Shown piece after piece: positions 1-6,014 of a DNA stretch of 7,306 nt (position 1 is its first letter; each line of letters begins with the position of its first letter). The stretch lies in assembly GCA_002367285.1 (NCBI GenBank), contig DFBF01000299.1, positions 1-7,306 on the forward strand, read 5' to 3'. The stretch comes from Rhodobacteraceae bacterium UBA3087. GTDB taxonomy: Bacteria > Pseudomonadota > Alphaproteobacteria > Rhodobacterales > Rhodobacteraceae. The translations under genes and the position numbers were made by a program. The notes under the pieces are model-generated. The model did not search any database. It was given only the letters and a program-made list of their open reading frames with translations, and had not been told where the DNA came from.

Positions 1-1
1 C

Positions 2-82
2 CTGTATTGCGCGGTGATCGTGAAAAAGGTGGACGCGCGGACGCGGTCCAAAACCTCGATCAACGATCTGCTGCGGGATTGA
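2..82 (+). CDS. 3' end of an unidentified upstream gene (partial)
   Basis: Only the last 26 codons are inside the window, reading in the frame of base 2 and ending at the TGA at 80-82. The peptide ends TSINDLLRD and is rich in Lys and Arg. I chose this frame because about 20 of 26 third positions are G or C, as in the clear genes of this window, whereas the competing frame (open from base 1 into the next gene) has fewer than half. The stop lies 8 bases before the ATG of the next gene, so it is probably the first visible member of the plus-strand operon. I do not recognise the family from so short a tail and give it no function. Confidence 0.6.
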   Translation: MYCAVIVKKVDARTRSKTSINDLLRD

Positions 83-90
83 TCCCGGTG

Positions 91-444
91 ATGCGTATTC
101 TTCCGGTCATCTTCTTCGTGCTGACCCCGTCTTATGCCGGGGCGGGCGACTATGATGGCATCTATCGTCCGCAGGGCAATTGGGCGCAAGGCTGGGACTG
201 CGAAAACATAGGTATGGATGGCGGTGCCATTGCCATTCGCGATGGTCGCTTGGAGGGGGTCGAAAGCCTGTGTTCGCTTGACAACCCCACACCGGTGCGC
301 GGTCTTCAGGCAACATTGTATGACGCTGAATGTGCCGCCGAAGGCGATCTGTATTCCTATCGGATCATGATTATGCGCACTGCAAACGGTATCGCAACCG
401 TGCAACTTGGCGGCGTGGTATCACATTTTGAGTTTTGCCAATGA
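91..444 (+). CDS. Small secreted cysteine-containing protein, function unknown
   Basis: A 117-residue protein. Residues 1 to about 18 (MRILPVIFFVLTPSYAGA) form a typical short Sec signal peptide: one Arg, a hydrophobic core, then an A-x-A type cleavage site. The mature part is about 100 residues, acidic, with no further membrane segment. It has four cysteines, in DCEN, SLCS, AECA and the C-terminal FEFCQ, which fits two disulfide bonds in the periplasm or outside the cell. The frame stays open upstream to base 7, but the ATG at 91 is preferred because it begins the signal peptide and avoids overlapping the upstream gene. The ribosome binding site is weak (cggtg). Its TGA overlaps the ATG of the next gene (ATGA at 441-444), implying coupled translation. 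I do not recognise the family; it could be a conserved Rhodobacterales hypothetical protein. Confidence 0.8.
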   Translation: MRILPVIFFVLTPSYAGAGDYDGIYRPQGNWAQGWDCENIGMDGGAIAIRDGRLEGVESLCSLDNPTPVRGLQATLYDAECAAEGDLYSYRIMIMRTANGIATVQLGGVVSHFEFCQ

Positions 445-815
445 CTGACATCCAGAAGGCGGCAAAAACAAAAAAACCGAAGAAGCCACAGCAGGTCTAT
501 ACCCTGTTGATCCAGGTGGGTCGCAAGGATGGCGACGGCTTGCCAAAAAAGGCAACCGGCGCCGCCATGATCTGTTACGCCAGTGGCGTGGACGAGGCCG
601 AAGCGGTGCGCGAAACCGTGGCGATCCTGAAACAGGCGGAATTGGCGCCTTTGGACGTGACGGGCTATGGCACGTTGGAGGACCGGATCGAGATGGGCCA
701 CGAGGTCGGCGAGGACGAACGCGCGCTGATGGCCCGCGCTCTGGCCGAAAATAGTGTCGTCGTCGCACAGATGGACCCGCTGTATGATGACCCCAAGGCG
801 GGCGGCAAAAAGTGA
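441..815 (+). CDS. Small soluble hypothetical protein with Lys-rich N-terminus
   Basis: A 124-residue protein with no signal peptide or membrane segment, so probably cytoplasmic. Residues 5-16 are a basic, disordered-looking tail (AAKTKKPKKPQQ). From about residue 18 a compact alternating strand/helix domain follows: a strand (VYTLLIQVGR), a helix from the DEAEAVRETVAIL stretch, and a second helix around EDERALMARALAEN, ending in an acidic/basic tail. This pattern would suit a small alpha/beta fold, but that is a guess. The ATG at 441 is chosen over an in-frame TTG at 435 because it sits in an ATGA overlap with the preceding stop. Its own TGA overlaps the GTG start of the HAD gene (GTGA at 812-815). 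Tight packing on both sides suggests a shared operon and possibly a role linked to the phosphatase. I do not recognise a named family. Confidence 0.82.
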   Translation: MTDIQKAAKTKKPKKPQQVYTLLIQVGRKDGDGLPKKATGAAMICYASGVDEAEAVRETVAILKQAELAPLDVTGYGTLEDRIEMGHEVGEDERALMARALAENSVVVAQMDPLYDDPKAGGKK

Positions 816-1444
816 CCGTTTTTCTGGATCTGGACGGCACGCTGACCGATCCGAAACCGGGCATCACTGGCAGCATTGTTTATGCAATGGGCAAGCTGGG
901 CCTGCCTTGCCCGCCTGCCGATGATCTGACCTGGGCCATCGGCCCGGCTCTGGTCGACACATTTGCCAAACTGGGCGCGGTCGACCCGGACCAGGCACTG
1001 GCGTATTATCGCGAGGTCTATGCCGACACCGGGCTGTTCGAAAACCGGGTCTATGACGGTATTCCGGCGATGCTGGCAGCCCTGCGCGACGCGGGTCAGA
1101 CCCTGCATCTGGCCACCGCCAAGCCGCATGTCTATGCCCGCCGCATCACCGCGCATTTTGATCTGGCTGGGTTCATGACGTATGAATTCGGCCCCGAAAC
1201 GGATGGCACGCGCAACAATAAGGGCGAGCTGCTGGCCTATGCGCTGGAGCGGACCGGCGACGATCCCGCGCGGTGCGTCATGATCGGCGACCGGCACCAT
1301 GATTTCGATGCGGCCCGTGCCGTGGGCATGGCGTCGATTGCAGTGGCCTGGGGCTATGGCTCGGCTGAAGAACGCGCCACCGCCACCCACATATGCAAAA
1401 CGCCCGACGAGGTGCCGGGCGCTGTGCGTGATTTGATCGGTTGA
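812..1444 (+). CDS. HAD-superfamily phosphatase, 5'-nucleotidase / phosphoglycolate phosphatase-like
   Basis: A 210-residue HAD hydrolase with all four catalytic motifs. Motif I is DLDGT with nucleophile D6 and acid/base D8; motif II is the Thr of LATAKP (T102); motif III is K137 in NNKGEL; motif IV is GDRHHD with metal-binding D160 and D164. Residues about 14-85 form the helical cap between motifs I and II (C1-cap type). Family knowledge predicts Mg-dependent phosphate monoester hydrolysis through a phospho-aspartate. The ATAKP, then HF...F, then DGTRNNKGEL pattern resembles the HAD 5'-nucleotidase subgroup (PA0065-like, by memory) more than classical Gph, but the substrate cannot be read from sequence. 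The start is GTG at 812, overlapping the previous TGA by four bases; it puts motif I at the usual distance from the N-terminus. It ends three bases before the convergent lipoprotein gene, leaving no room for a separate terminator. Confidence 0.93.
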   Translation: MTVFLDLDGTLTDPKPGITGSIVYAMGKLGLPCPPADDLTWAIGPALVDTFAKLGAVDPDQALAYYREVYADTGLFENRVYDGIPAMLAALRDAGQTLHLATAKPHVYARRITAHFDLAGFMTYEFGPETDGTRNNKGELLAYALERTGDDPARCVMIGDRHHDFDAARAVGMASIAVAWGYGSAEERATATHICKTPDEVPGAVRDLIG

Positions 1445-1447
1445 TGC

Positions 1448-2050
1448 TTAGCGCGTCTTGACGGTTGCATCAAAGCTGTTGGGCAGACCGGGGTCTTCGT
1501 CCAGCATTTTTTCCAGCGGAATGACAAAGGTGGCGGTCTTGCCGTCATCGGACACGGTGCCGTTGGTTTCCACCACAGAGGCCCCCGTCACGTTCATGGT
1601 GATCGCGTGGCCGGTGAAGGACGCGCGCAGCATGGCGGCCATTTCGCCCATGTCTTCGTCGGGTTTGCTGTCGGACAGCATTTCGGTCAGGTCGAAGGAT
1701 ACTTTGATGGTTTCGCTGTCCAGGCGTTCGATCACATAGCCCTGTGTCATGCCGCCGGTGGGCGAATTCATATCATCGTGGTCAGACGGCGCATTGGCTT
1801 CGGCGATCAGATCGTCGATCGAGCCGGTTTCCGAGATGGTGCAAAGATAGCTGCCGTCGGCCTGTGCTTCGCCCACGCCCTCTTCGCAGGGGTCTTCGCC
1901 GCCCTGGGCAACCATGGCATAGAATTCCGGCCCCATGGTCATGACCGCGTTCATTTCGGCGGTGTCATTGTCGATGAAATCGATGGTGATGTCGGCATCA
2001 AAACAGGCTGCCAGCGGCAGGATGAAAAGCAGGGCAAAAAATTTGCGCAT
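1448..2050 (-). CDS. Predicted lipoprotein, function unknown
   Basis: A 200-residue protein starting MRKFFALLFILPLAAC. Residues 1-15 are a short lipoprotein signal peptide with lipobox LAAC and lipidated Cys16. Residue +2 is Phe rather than Asp, so by the general Lol rule it would go to the outer membrane. The mature part is acidic and Met-rich. It holds two further cysteines (DPCEEG and YLCTIS) that could form a disulfide. Its C-terminal half alternates polar and hydrophobic residues (SETIKVSFDL, HAITMNVTGA, KTATFVIPL), which suggests a beta-sheet domain. I do not recognise the family. The start is the ATG at 2050-2048, preceded by an AAGGG ribosome binding site that sits in a 12-base palindrome at 2055-2066. 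A terminator separates it from the upstream channel gene, so it probably has its own promoter. It converges with the HAD gene three bases away. Confidence 0.85.
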   Translation of the reverse strand: MRKFFALLFILPLAACFDADITIDFIDNDTAEMNAVMTMGPEFYAMVAQGGEDPCEEGVGEAQADGSYLCTISETGSIDDLIAEANAPSDHDDMNSPTGGMTQGYVIERLDSETIKVSFDLTEMLSDSKPDEDMGEMAAMLRASFTGHAITMNVTGASVVETNGTVSDDGKTATFVIPLEKMLDEDPGLPNSFDATVKTR

Positions 2051-2082
2051 ATCGAAGGGTTCCCTTGGGGTTGGTTTGCCTC

Positions 2083-2112
2083 AGAATATGCCCGGTCGGT
2101 GAAAGAAGTCTA
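2083..2112 (-). promoter_or_regulatory. Possible sigma70-type promoter for the lipoprotein gene
   Basis: On the minus strand TAGACT (2112-2107, 4 of 6 matches to TTGACA) and TATTCT (2088-2083, 4 of 6 to TATAAT) lie 18 bases apart. They fall between the terminator of the channel gene and the lipoprotein start. The match is modest and the call rests mainly on position. Confidence 0.3.
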
Positions 2113-2127
2113 GCACCCGCGCGTTGG

Positions 2128-2157
2128 AAAGGCGGGGATGCGCTCTAATGCCCCGCC
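2128..2157 (-). terminator. Intrinsic terminator after the channel gene
   Basis: On the minus strand GGCGGGG (2157-2151), a 13-base loop, and CCCCGCC (2137-2131) form a perfect 7-base GC stem followed directly by TTT (2130-2128). It lies a few bases after the TAG-side end of the channel gene at 2163 and points in its direction. The U tract is short, but the stem is strong and the position is right. Confidence 0.7.
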
Positions 2158-2162
2158 CTGCG

Positions 2163-3224
2163 TTACCGCGTGTGGCCGAACCATTTCTGCTTCAGCGCAT
2201 CCAGCGTGCCGTCTTCGCGCAGGCGCAAAAGGCTTTGGTTCATAGGTTCGGCCAGATCCGACCCGGTGGCCAGCGCAATGCCATAGTTTTCGCGCAGGAA
2301 CACAGGCCCGACCAACTGGCCGATACCGGCCCCCTCGGCATTGACGTAATGGGCCAGAATGGGGGCGTCGAACACGACGGCGTCCAGATCTCCGGCCTCG
2401 AACGCCTGGGTCAGTTGGGTCAGGTCGGGATAGTCCTGATAGCGCAGCTCGCGCCGCTCCAGATAGGCGGCGGCGGTCGACCCCGACGTGGTGCCGATGC
2501 GTTTGCCATAAAGGTCGTTGATCGAATTCACCGAGCCCTGGATCGCGTCCACCGTCAGGGCGGCGGTGATATGGGCGACGAAAATCGACACGATGAACAG
2601 GCTGGACACAACCAGGCCGACCCCAAACAGGCGGCCCATCGGCGTGCGCGGCACACGTTCTTCAAAGCCGCCATTCACCACAAGGTTCAGCGCCCACCAG
2701 AAGGCTGGGAAAACGGCGGCGCGGGCCGGTTGGTCGAAATAGGGCTGCGCGCGGCGCTCAAACTGCCACATCAACATGCCGACGGCCAAAAGCGCGGCAA
2801 AGGCCAGGAGGATCGCAATCATCAGGTCGCGGCTGAACACCGCCTGCCACAGGGGGCTGCCCGAACTGCCCTCGGAGGGGATCATGATCTGCAAACCGCC
2901 TTCAAAGATCGGTTGCGAAAAATCCAGCACCGCCTCGCGGCTGGCCGTGATCGAGATATTGGCGACCGCCGCATCGGCCTCGTCCAGTTGAACCATCGCC
3001 AGCATCTGCGCAAAGGCGTCGACCCGCACGATGGTATAGGCTTGGCCCATGTCCTGCATCAGGGCGTCCCACAGATCCAGGCTGAATCCAGTTTCCACGC
3101 CGCCTTCGACCAGCGAAAATGGTGGCCGCGTTACGGTGGCAACGGTCAGGTCCTGTGCGGACGCGCTGACCGCAACAGTCAGGGCCGTCGCGGCCATGGC
3201 GATGAAAAGAATCAGTCTGTGCAT
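2163..3224 (-). CDS. GluR0-like ligand-gated ion channel (prokaryotic ionotropic glutamate receptor type)
   Basis: A 353-residue protein. Residues 1-23 are a signal peptide ending SASA. Lobe 1 of a periplasmic amino-acid-binding domain (SBP_bac_3 type) follows to about 125, with SITASREAVLDFS at 91-103. R96 matches the Arg that binds the ligand alpha-carboxylate in HisJ (R77) and GluA2 (R485). TM1 is about 133-153, a re-entrant pore segment about 171-188 (FWWALNLVVNGG), and TM2 about 197-220, ending in AHITAALT, which corresponds to the SYTANLAAF element of iGluRs. Lobe 2 follows, with SGST (247-250) and acidic D286 in VVFDAP, the positions that contact the ligand amino and carboxyl groups. 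This split order (lobe 1, TM1, pore, TM2, lobe 2) defines GluR0-type channels. The potassium filter TVGYGD is absent, replaced by VVNGGFEE. The ATG at 3224 is chosen because it starts the signal peptide and has GGGG eight bases upstream; the frame is open to 3272. A plain transporter-binding protein would lack the membrane part. Confidence 0.88.
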   Translation of the reverse strand: MHRLILFIAMAATALTVAVSASAQDLTVATVTRPPFSLVEGGVETGFSLDLWDALMQDMGQAYTIVRVDAFAQMLAMVQLDEADAAVANISITASREAVLDFSQPIFEGGLQIMIPSEGSSGSPLWQAVFSRDLMIAILLAFAALLAVGMLMWQFERRAQPYFDQPARAAVFPAFWWALNLVVNGGFEERVPRTPMGRLFGVGLVVSSLFIVSIFVAHITAALTVDAIQGSVNSINDLYGKRIGTTSGSTAAAYLERRELRYQDYPDLTQLTQAFEAGDLDAVVFDAPILAHYVNAEGAGIGQLVGPVFLRENYGIALATGSDLAEPMNQSLLRLREDGTLDALKQKWFGHTR

Positions 3225-3232
3225 TAATCGTT

Positions 3233-3265
3233 CCCCTACCCCCCCTTGCCACAAAGGGTATGGGG
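3233..3265 (-). promoter_or_regulatory. Intercistronic hairpin covering the channel gene's ribosome binding site
   Basis: On the minus-strand transcript CCCCAUACCC (3265-3256) can pair with GGGUAGGGG (3241-3233): nine base pairs with one bulged A and a 14-base loop. The 3' arm ends in the GGGG that serves as Shine-Dalgarno, eight bases before the AUG at 3224. It is not followed by a U tract, so it is unlikely to be a terminator. The loop side contains a 7-G run (3245-3239), which allows shifted pairings. Confidence 0.45.
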
Positions 3266-3302
3266 CGGGCAATTGCGCCTTTTGGTCACGCGGGACTACG
3301 CC

Positions 3303-4400
3303 CTAGGCCACCAATGACGACGCCAGGGTGCGCGCCTCGTAGCTGGACAAGGTCGGCTGGGCAAAGCGTTTGTGACGCGGCAGCGCGTGGGCCGGCATGT
3401 CGGCCAACGCCGTTGTGGCGATCAGATCGGCATCGCGACCAATATCGCCCAGGAACATGCTTTCGCCCCAAAGCCCGGCAAATCGCAGACATTCGTGACC
3501 GTCCAAAAGAAGGTGGTGATACCACAGCGTCCCAGCGCCGCCAGGGCCGCGCCGGATCGCCTGACCGTCGATCATGTGATGCGCTTCGACCAGCACTTCG
3601 TCCTCGCCAAACAGGTATTCGGCCTCGGCGCCTTTAACGACAATGCGGTGATCCGGGGCGACCAGAATATCGCGGCTGAGCCCGTAATAGGGCGCGCGCA
3701 ACAGCACCGGGCGCAATCCGCCCAGCGCGGGTACCTCGCGCGCCGTGATCCAACGGATCGGTTGTGATCCATGCGCCGTGGTGACCAGATCGCCCGGCCT
3801 CAGCTGTTCGACCAAGCGCAGGCCATAGGGCGTGTCCACCGGCGTGCCGCGCGCGACGCCCAGTGACAGGCCCACCGGTTCGACCCGGTCAGACAGCGCC
3901 ACCCAGCGCAATTCGCGCCCAAATCTGGTGGCCTCAGCCCCCAGGATGATGTCGCGCCCATCCTCAATCGGCAGGGGCAGGGGTGAAATCACCTCGCGTT
4001 GGTGCAGGGTTTCCTGATCCAGGTTTTCCACACTGATCAGACCCCGGCGCGCGGGTGCATCCCAGGAAAACGTGATGCGCAGGCGCGTTTCGCGCTGTGG
4101 GATCGGCATGACCATGCGGGTCTGGTGTTGCGCTGTGCCCTGGCATTGGGTCAGGATCAACACCCCGTCGGCCAACAGGGTCAGCCCCAGATGGCGGTGC
4201 CAGTCCTGTGTTCGATCAAGACGTAACAGGCGTTGCGGGATGCGGCCCTGGGCGGCATATGTCACCTCGAGCACCAGGCTGCCACGCGCCATCAACCCGC
4301 TGGGCTGCGGGTCAGGACCATGCAGCGCAGGCTGCCCCGTCCCCACGCCACGCGTGTCGAACGTGGCCCGATGCAGGTTTGAAATGCCGATCCAGCCCAT
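3303..4400 (-). CDS. Hint-domain protein of the MGWI type, Hint nucleophile Cys absent
   Basis: A 365-residue protein with no signal peptide or membrane segment. Residues 1 to about 175 are beta-rich. TFSWDAPARRG (110-120) and ALSDRVEPVG (168-177) recall the ConA/LamG-like N-terminal region of a Rhodobacterales Hint family known to me. A Hint_2-type domain spans about 181-317: GVARGTPVDTPYG, then LRPGDLVTT, a QPIRWIT strand, an APDHRIVV block and the HHLLLDGHE...GLWGESMFLG end. In an active Hint domain the first residue is Cys or Ser; here it aligns to Gly181, so self-cleavage is not expected. The tail LSSYEARTLASSLVA resembles the tail of the neighbouring Hint protein. The role is unknown; surface or secreted function is inferred from relatives. 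The start at 4400 fits the MGWI opening of the family. It lies 21 bases after the upstream Hint gene, in the same reading frame, so the two are co-transcribed. The stop is TAG. Confidence 0.88.
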   Translation of the reverse strand: MGWIGISNLHRATFDTRGVGTGQPALHGPDPQPSGLMARGSLVLEVTYAAQGRIPQRLLRLDRTQDWHRHLGLTLLADGVLILTQCQGTAQHQTRMVMPIPQRETRLRITFSWDAPARRGLISVENLDQETLHQREVISPLPLPIEDGRDIILGAEATRFGRELRWVALSDRVEPVGLSLGVARGTPVDTPYGLRLVEQLRPGDLVTTAHGSQPIRWITAREVPALGGLRPVLLRAPYYGLSRDILVAPDHRIVVKGAEAEYLFGEDEVLVEAHHMIDGQAIRRGPGGAGTLWYHHLLLDGHECLRFAGLWGESMFLGDIGRDADLIATTALADMPAHALPRHKRFAQPTLSSYEARTLASSLVA

Positions 4401-4421
4401 GCCCGTGCCCCGCGCCCGTCG

Positions 4422-6005
4422 TCAGGCCGCCAGACCCTGAGACATCAGCACTTTCGCCTCATACCCGCGCAGGGTGCGGCGGGCGGCGGGCGAATATCCT
4501 TCGCCGGTGTCAGGGTCGATCTCAGGGAACAGGGTGCAGATTTCTTCGACGATTTCGCGTTCGAAACTTTGCGTCGTTTGCGGGCCGGGCAGGAAACTTT
4601 CGGTCGCCAGTCCTTCGGAATAGATCACCTCGTGGCGATCAAACAGCAGGTGGACATATTCGACCTCGCCGCCTTCCATGCGGCGCACGGATTGGTCGTT
4701 GACCAGATCTTTGGCGGACACCAGGACCTCGGTGTCACCAAACAGCAATTCAGCCAGCGCATCGCGGATCAGGATACGGTGCTGGGGCGACAGCAACAGT
4801 TCAGCGTGATCGCCAAACGTGCCTGCCGCAATGCGGATCGGGGCGAAATTGTCTTCGGCCGGGACAACGCGACGCCCAATCCAGCGCAGGGGTTGCGCGC
4901 CGTTGTCATGGGTCAGAACCAGATCGTCGGGCACCAGATCCTCGACCCGTTTGTCGCCATCCGGCGTGGAAATCATTGTGCCCGCCACGAAGCAGGGGAT
5001 CGAGTTGACGGTGACATAACCGGTGTCGGTGATGTTGCTGGAGCCCCCCCCCGTCGCGACGGAATAGGTGAAATTCACGTCCTCGATGTCGCCGTCGCCG
5101 TCTACGGTCAATGTCCCGTCGCCGTTCAGCGTCACGACCTGGCCCGTGGTCAGGGTGACCGAGTCACCCGAAGCCACGGCGACCCCGTTGATATGGGTCA
5201 CGGTGATCGAGCTGTTGCCAGGCCCGATATCATTGGCCGTCACGTCGATGGTGGTCGACCCGTTGGGATAGATCGTCGCGACATCGTCATTTGCGATCAG
5301 CTTGGTCTGGCCACTGTTGCCAGCAATGATCAGAGTTGAATCGTAGTTGCTGTCGGCCACGTCCGCGATGCCGATGCGCAGCGAATTCACCTCATCCGGG
5401 TTGACCTTGATCTTTACCGTCATGGTGACGGTCAGCCCGTCCATCTCGGTATTGAATTCGCTGTTGGTGTTGGACAGGTACAGGTTCTCGTTCGACCCTG
5501 AATGCACGCTGCCAACGCTGGTTGTGCCGCCAATCGGCAGTTCGACTGGCTCGCCGTTGACCCAGACGCCAACGATATCATTATAGATCGACCCGGCGTA
5601 TTCCGGGTATTCCTCGGAGGAAAAGGTGAATTGCAGCGTGATGTATTCGCCGTCCGGGATCACATCGACATCAATATAGGACGCATCATAGGTGCGCGTT
5701 CCGGCCAGGTCGTCGAAATCGTCATTGCCGTTTTCACCACGCGACCCGGTGGACTGATTGCTGTCCTGGTTTGCGTCGCCCGACCCGTTGGTAAAGCCCG
5801 ACAAGCGCCCAGTCGAAAACATGACGCCCGTGTCTGATGGCGTCACACCTGGCGACGTGGTGTCGCCATCCGAAAAGATGCCCGAGGACCGGTTGTCGCC
5901 CGTATAGGTCGCGTTGACGACCTGAACGCCGTCGCCAAAAATTTCCTCCGCCATGTCGATCGCGGATGCACCAGTATCGATATTCAGCTCGCTTGCTGCG
6001 ACCAT
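4422..6005 (-). CDS. Choice-of-anchor L / Ig-cadherin-like / Hint-domain protein
   Basis: A 527-residue acidic protein in three parts. Residues about 5-232 form a choice-of-anchor L domain: ASELNIDTGASA opening, VMFSTG, FSSEEYPEY (129-137) and YNDIVGVWVNG (141-151), the conserved SEEYPEY...YND signature. Residues about 238-335 are an Ig/cadherin-like repeat with ANDD, VTANDIG, and GDGTLTVDGDGD. A Hint_2 domain starts at PCFVAGT with candidate nucleophile Cys338, followed by VPDDLVLTHDNG, a SPQHR block with His409, and LLFDRHE...TESFLPG to about 472. The tail ends LRGYEAKVLMSQGLAA. There is no signal peptide, so export, if any, would need a C-terminal or other route. A run of nine G in the coding strand (5052-5044) encodes the Gly linker just before Hint. 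The ATG at 6005 is preferred over the one at 6062 because it has AGGAG nine bases upstream and matches the usual family start. It is the first gene of the minus-strand operon; its function is unknown. Confidence 0.9.
   Translation of the reverse strand: MVAASELNIDTGASAIDMAEEIFGDGVQVVNATYTGDNRSSGIFSDGDTTSPGVTPSDTGVMFSTGRLSGFTNGSGDANQDSNQSTGSRGENGNDDFDDLAGTRTYDASYIDVDVIPDGEYITLQFTFSSEEYPEYAGSIYNDIVGVWVNGEPVELPIGGTTSVGSVHSGSNENLYLSNTNSEFNTEMDGLTVTMTVKIKVNPDEVNSLRIGIADVADSNYDSTLIIAGNSGQTKLIANDDVATIYPNGSTTIDVTANDIGPGNSSITVTHINGVAVASGDSVTLTTGQVVTLNGDGTLTVDGDGDIEDVNFTYSVATGGGSSNITDTGYVTVNSIPCFVAGTMISTPDGDKRVEDLVPDDLVLTHDNGAQPLRWIGRRVVPAEDNFAPIRIAAGTFGDHAELLLSPQHRILIRDALAELLFGDTEVLVSAKDLVNDQSVRRMEGGEVEYVHLLFDRHEVIYSEGLATESFLPGPQTTQSFEREIVEEICTLFPEIDPDTGEGYSPAARRTLRGYEAKVLMSQGLAA
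5044..5052 (-). repeat. Nine-G homopolymer inside the choice-of-anchor L/Hint gene
   Basis: The plus strand reads nine consecutive C, giving nine G on the coding strand, covering the end of Thr318 and Gly319-321. It lies in the linker between the Ig-like and Hint domains. It is the longest homopolymer I saw in the window. Such tracts are prone to slipped-strand mispairing. Confidence 0.9.
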
Positions 6006-6014
6006 TTTGCCTGT

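Noticed and set aside
421..1390. Long minus-strand frames opposite the small hypothetical and HAD genes
   Set aside because: The plus-strand genes have catalytic motifs, stop/start overlaps and normal codon bias; the minus frames have no recognisable motifs.
2055..2066. Perfect palindrome AAGGGTTCCCTT at the lipoprotein ribosome binding site
   Set aside because: As a hairpin it would have only four pairs with a tiny loop; as an operator it has no supporting second copy.
2124..3227. 367-residue plus-strand reading frame opposite the channel gene
   Set aside because: It is the complement of a clear membrane receptor gene, is rich in Arg, His and Gln, shows no domain, and only reflects high third-position GC on the other strand.
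3225..3272. 16-residue extension of the channel protein
   Set aside because: It would precede the signal peptide and translate through the hairpin and ribosome binding site.
3258..3286. Possible plus-strand terminator GGCG...CGCC followed by TTTT
   Set aside because: The stem is only four pairs and no plus-strand gene ends nearby.
4569..5339. 256-residue plus-strand frame opposite the first Hint gene
   Set aside because: It has the Asp/Arg/Gln-rich make-up of an antisense shadow and lies against recognised Hint and Ig-like domains.
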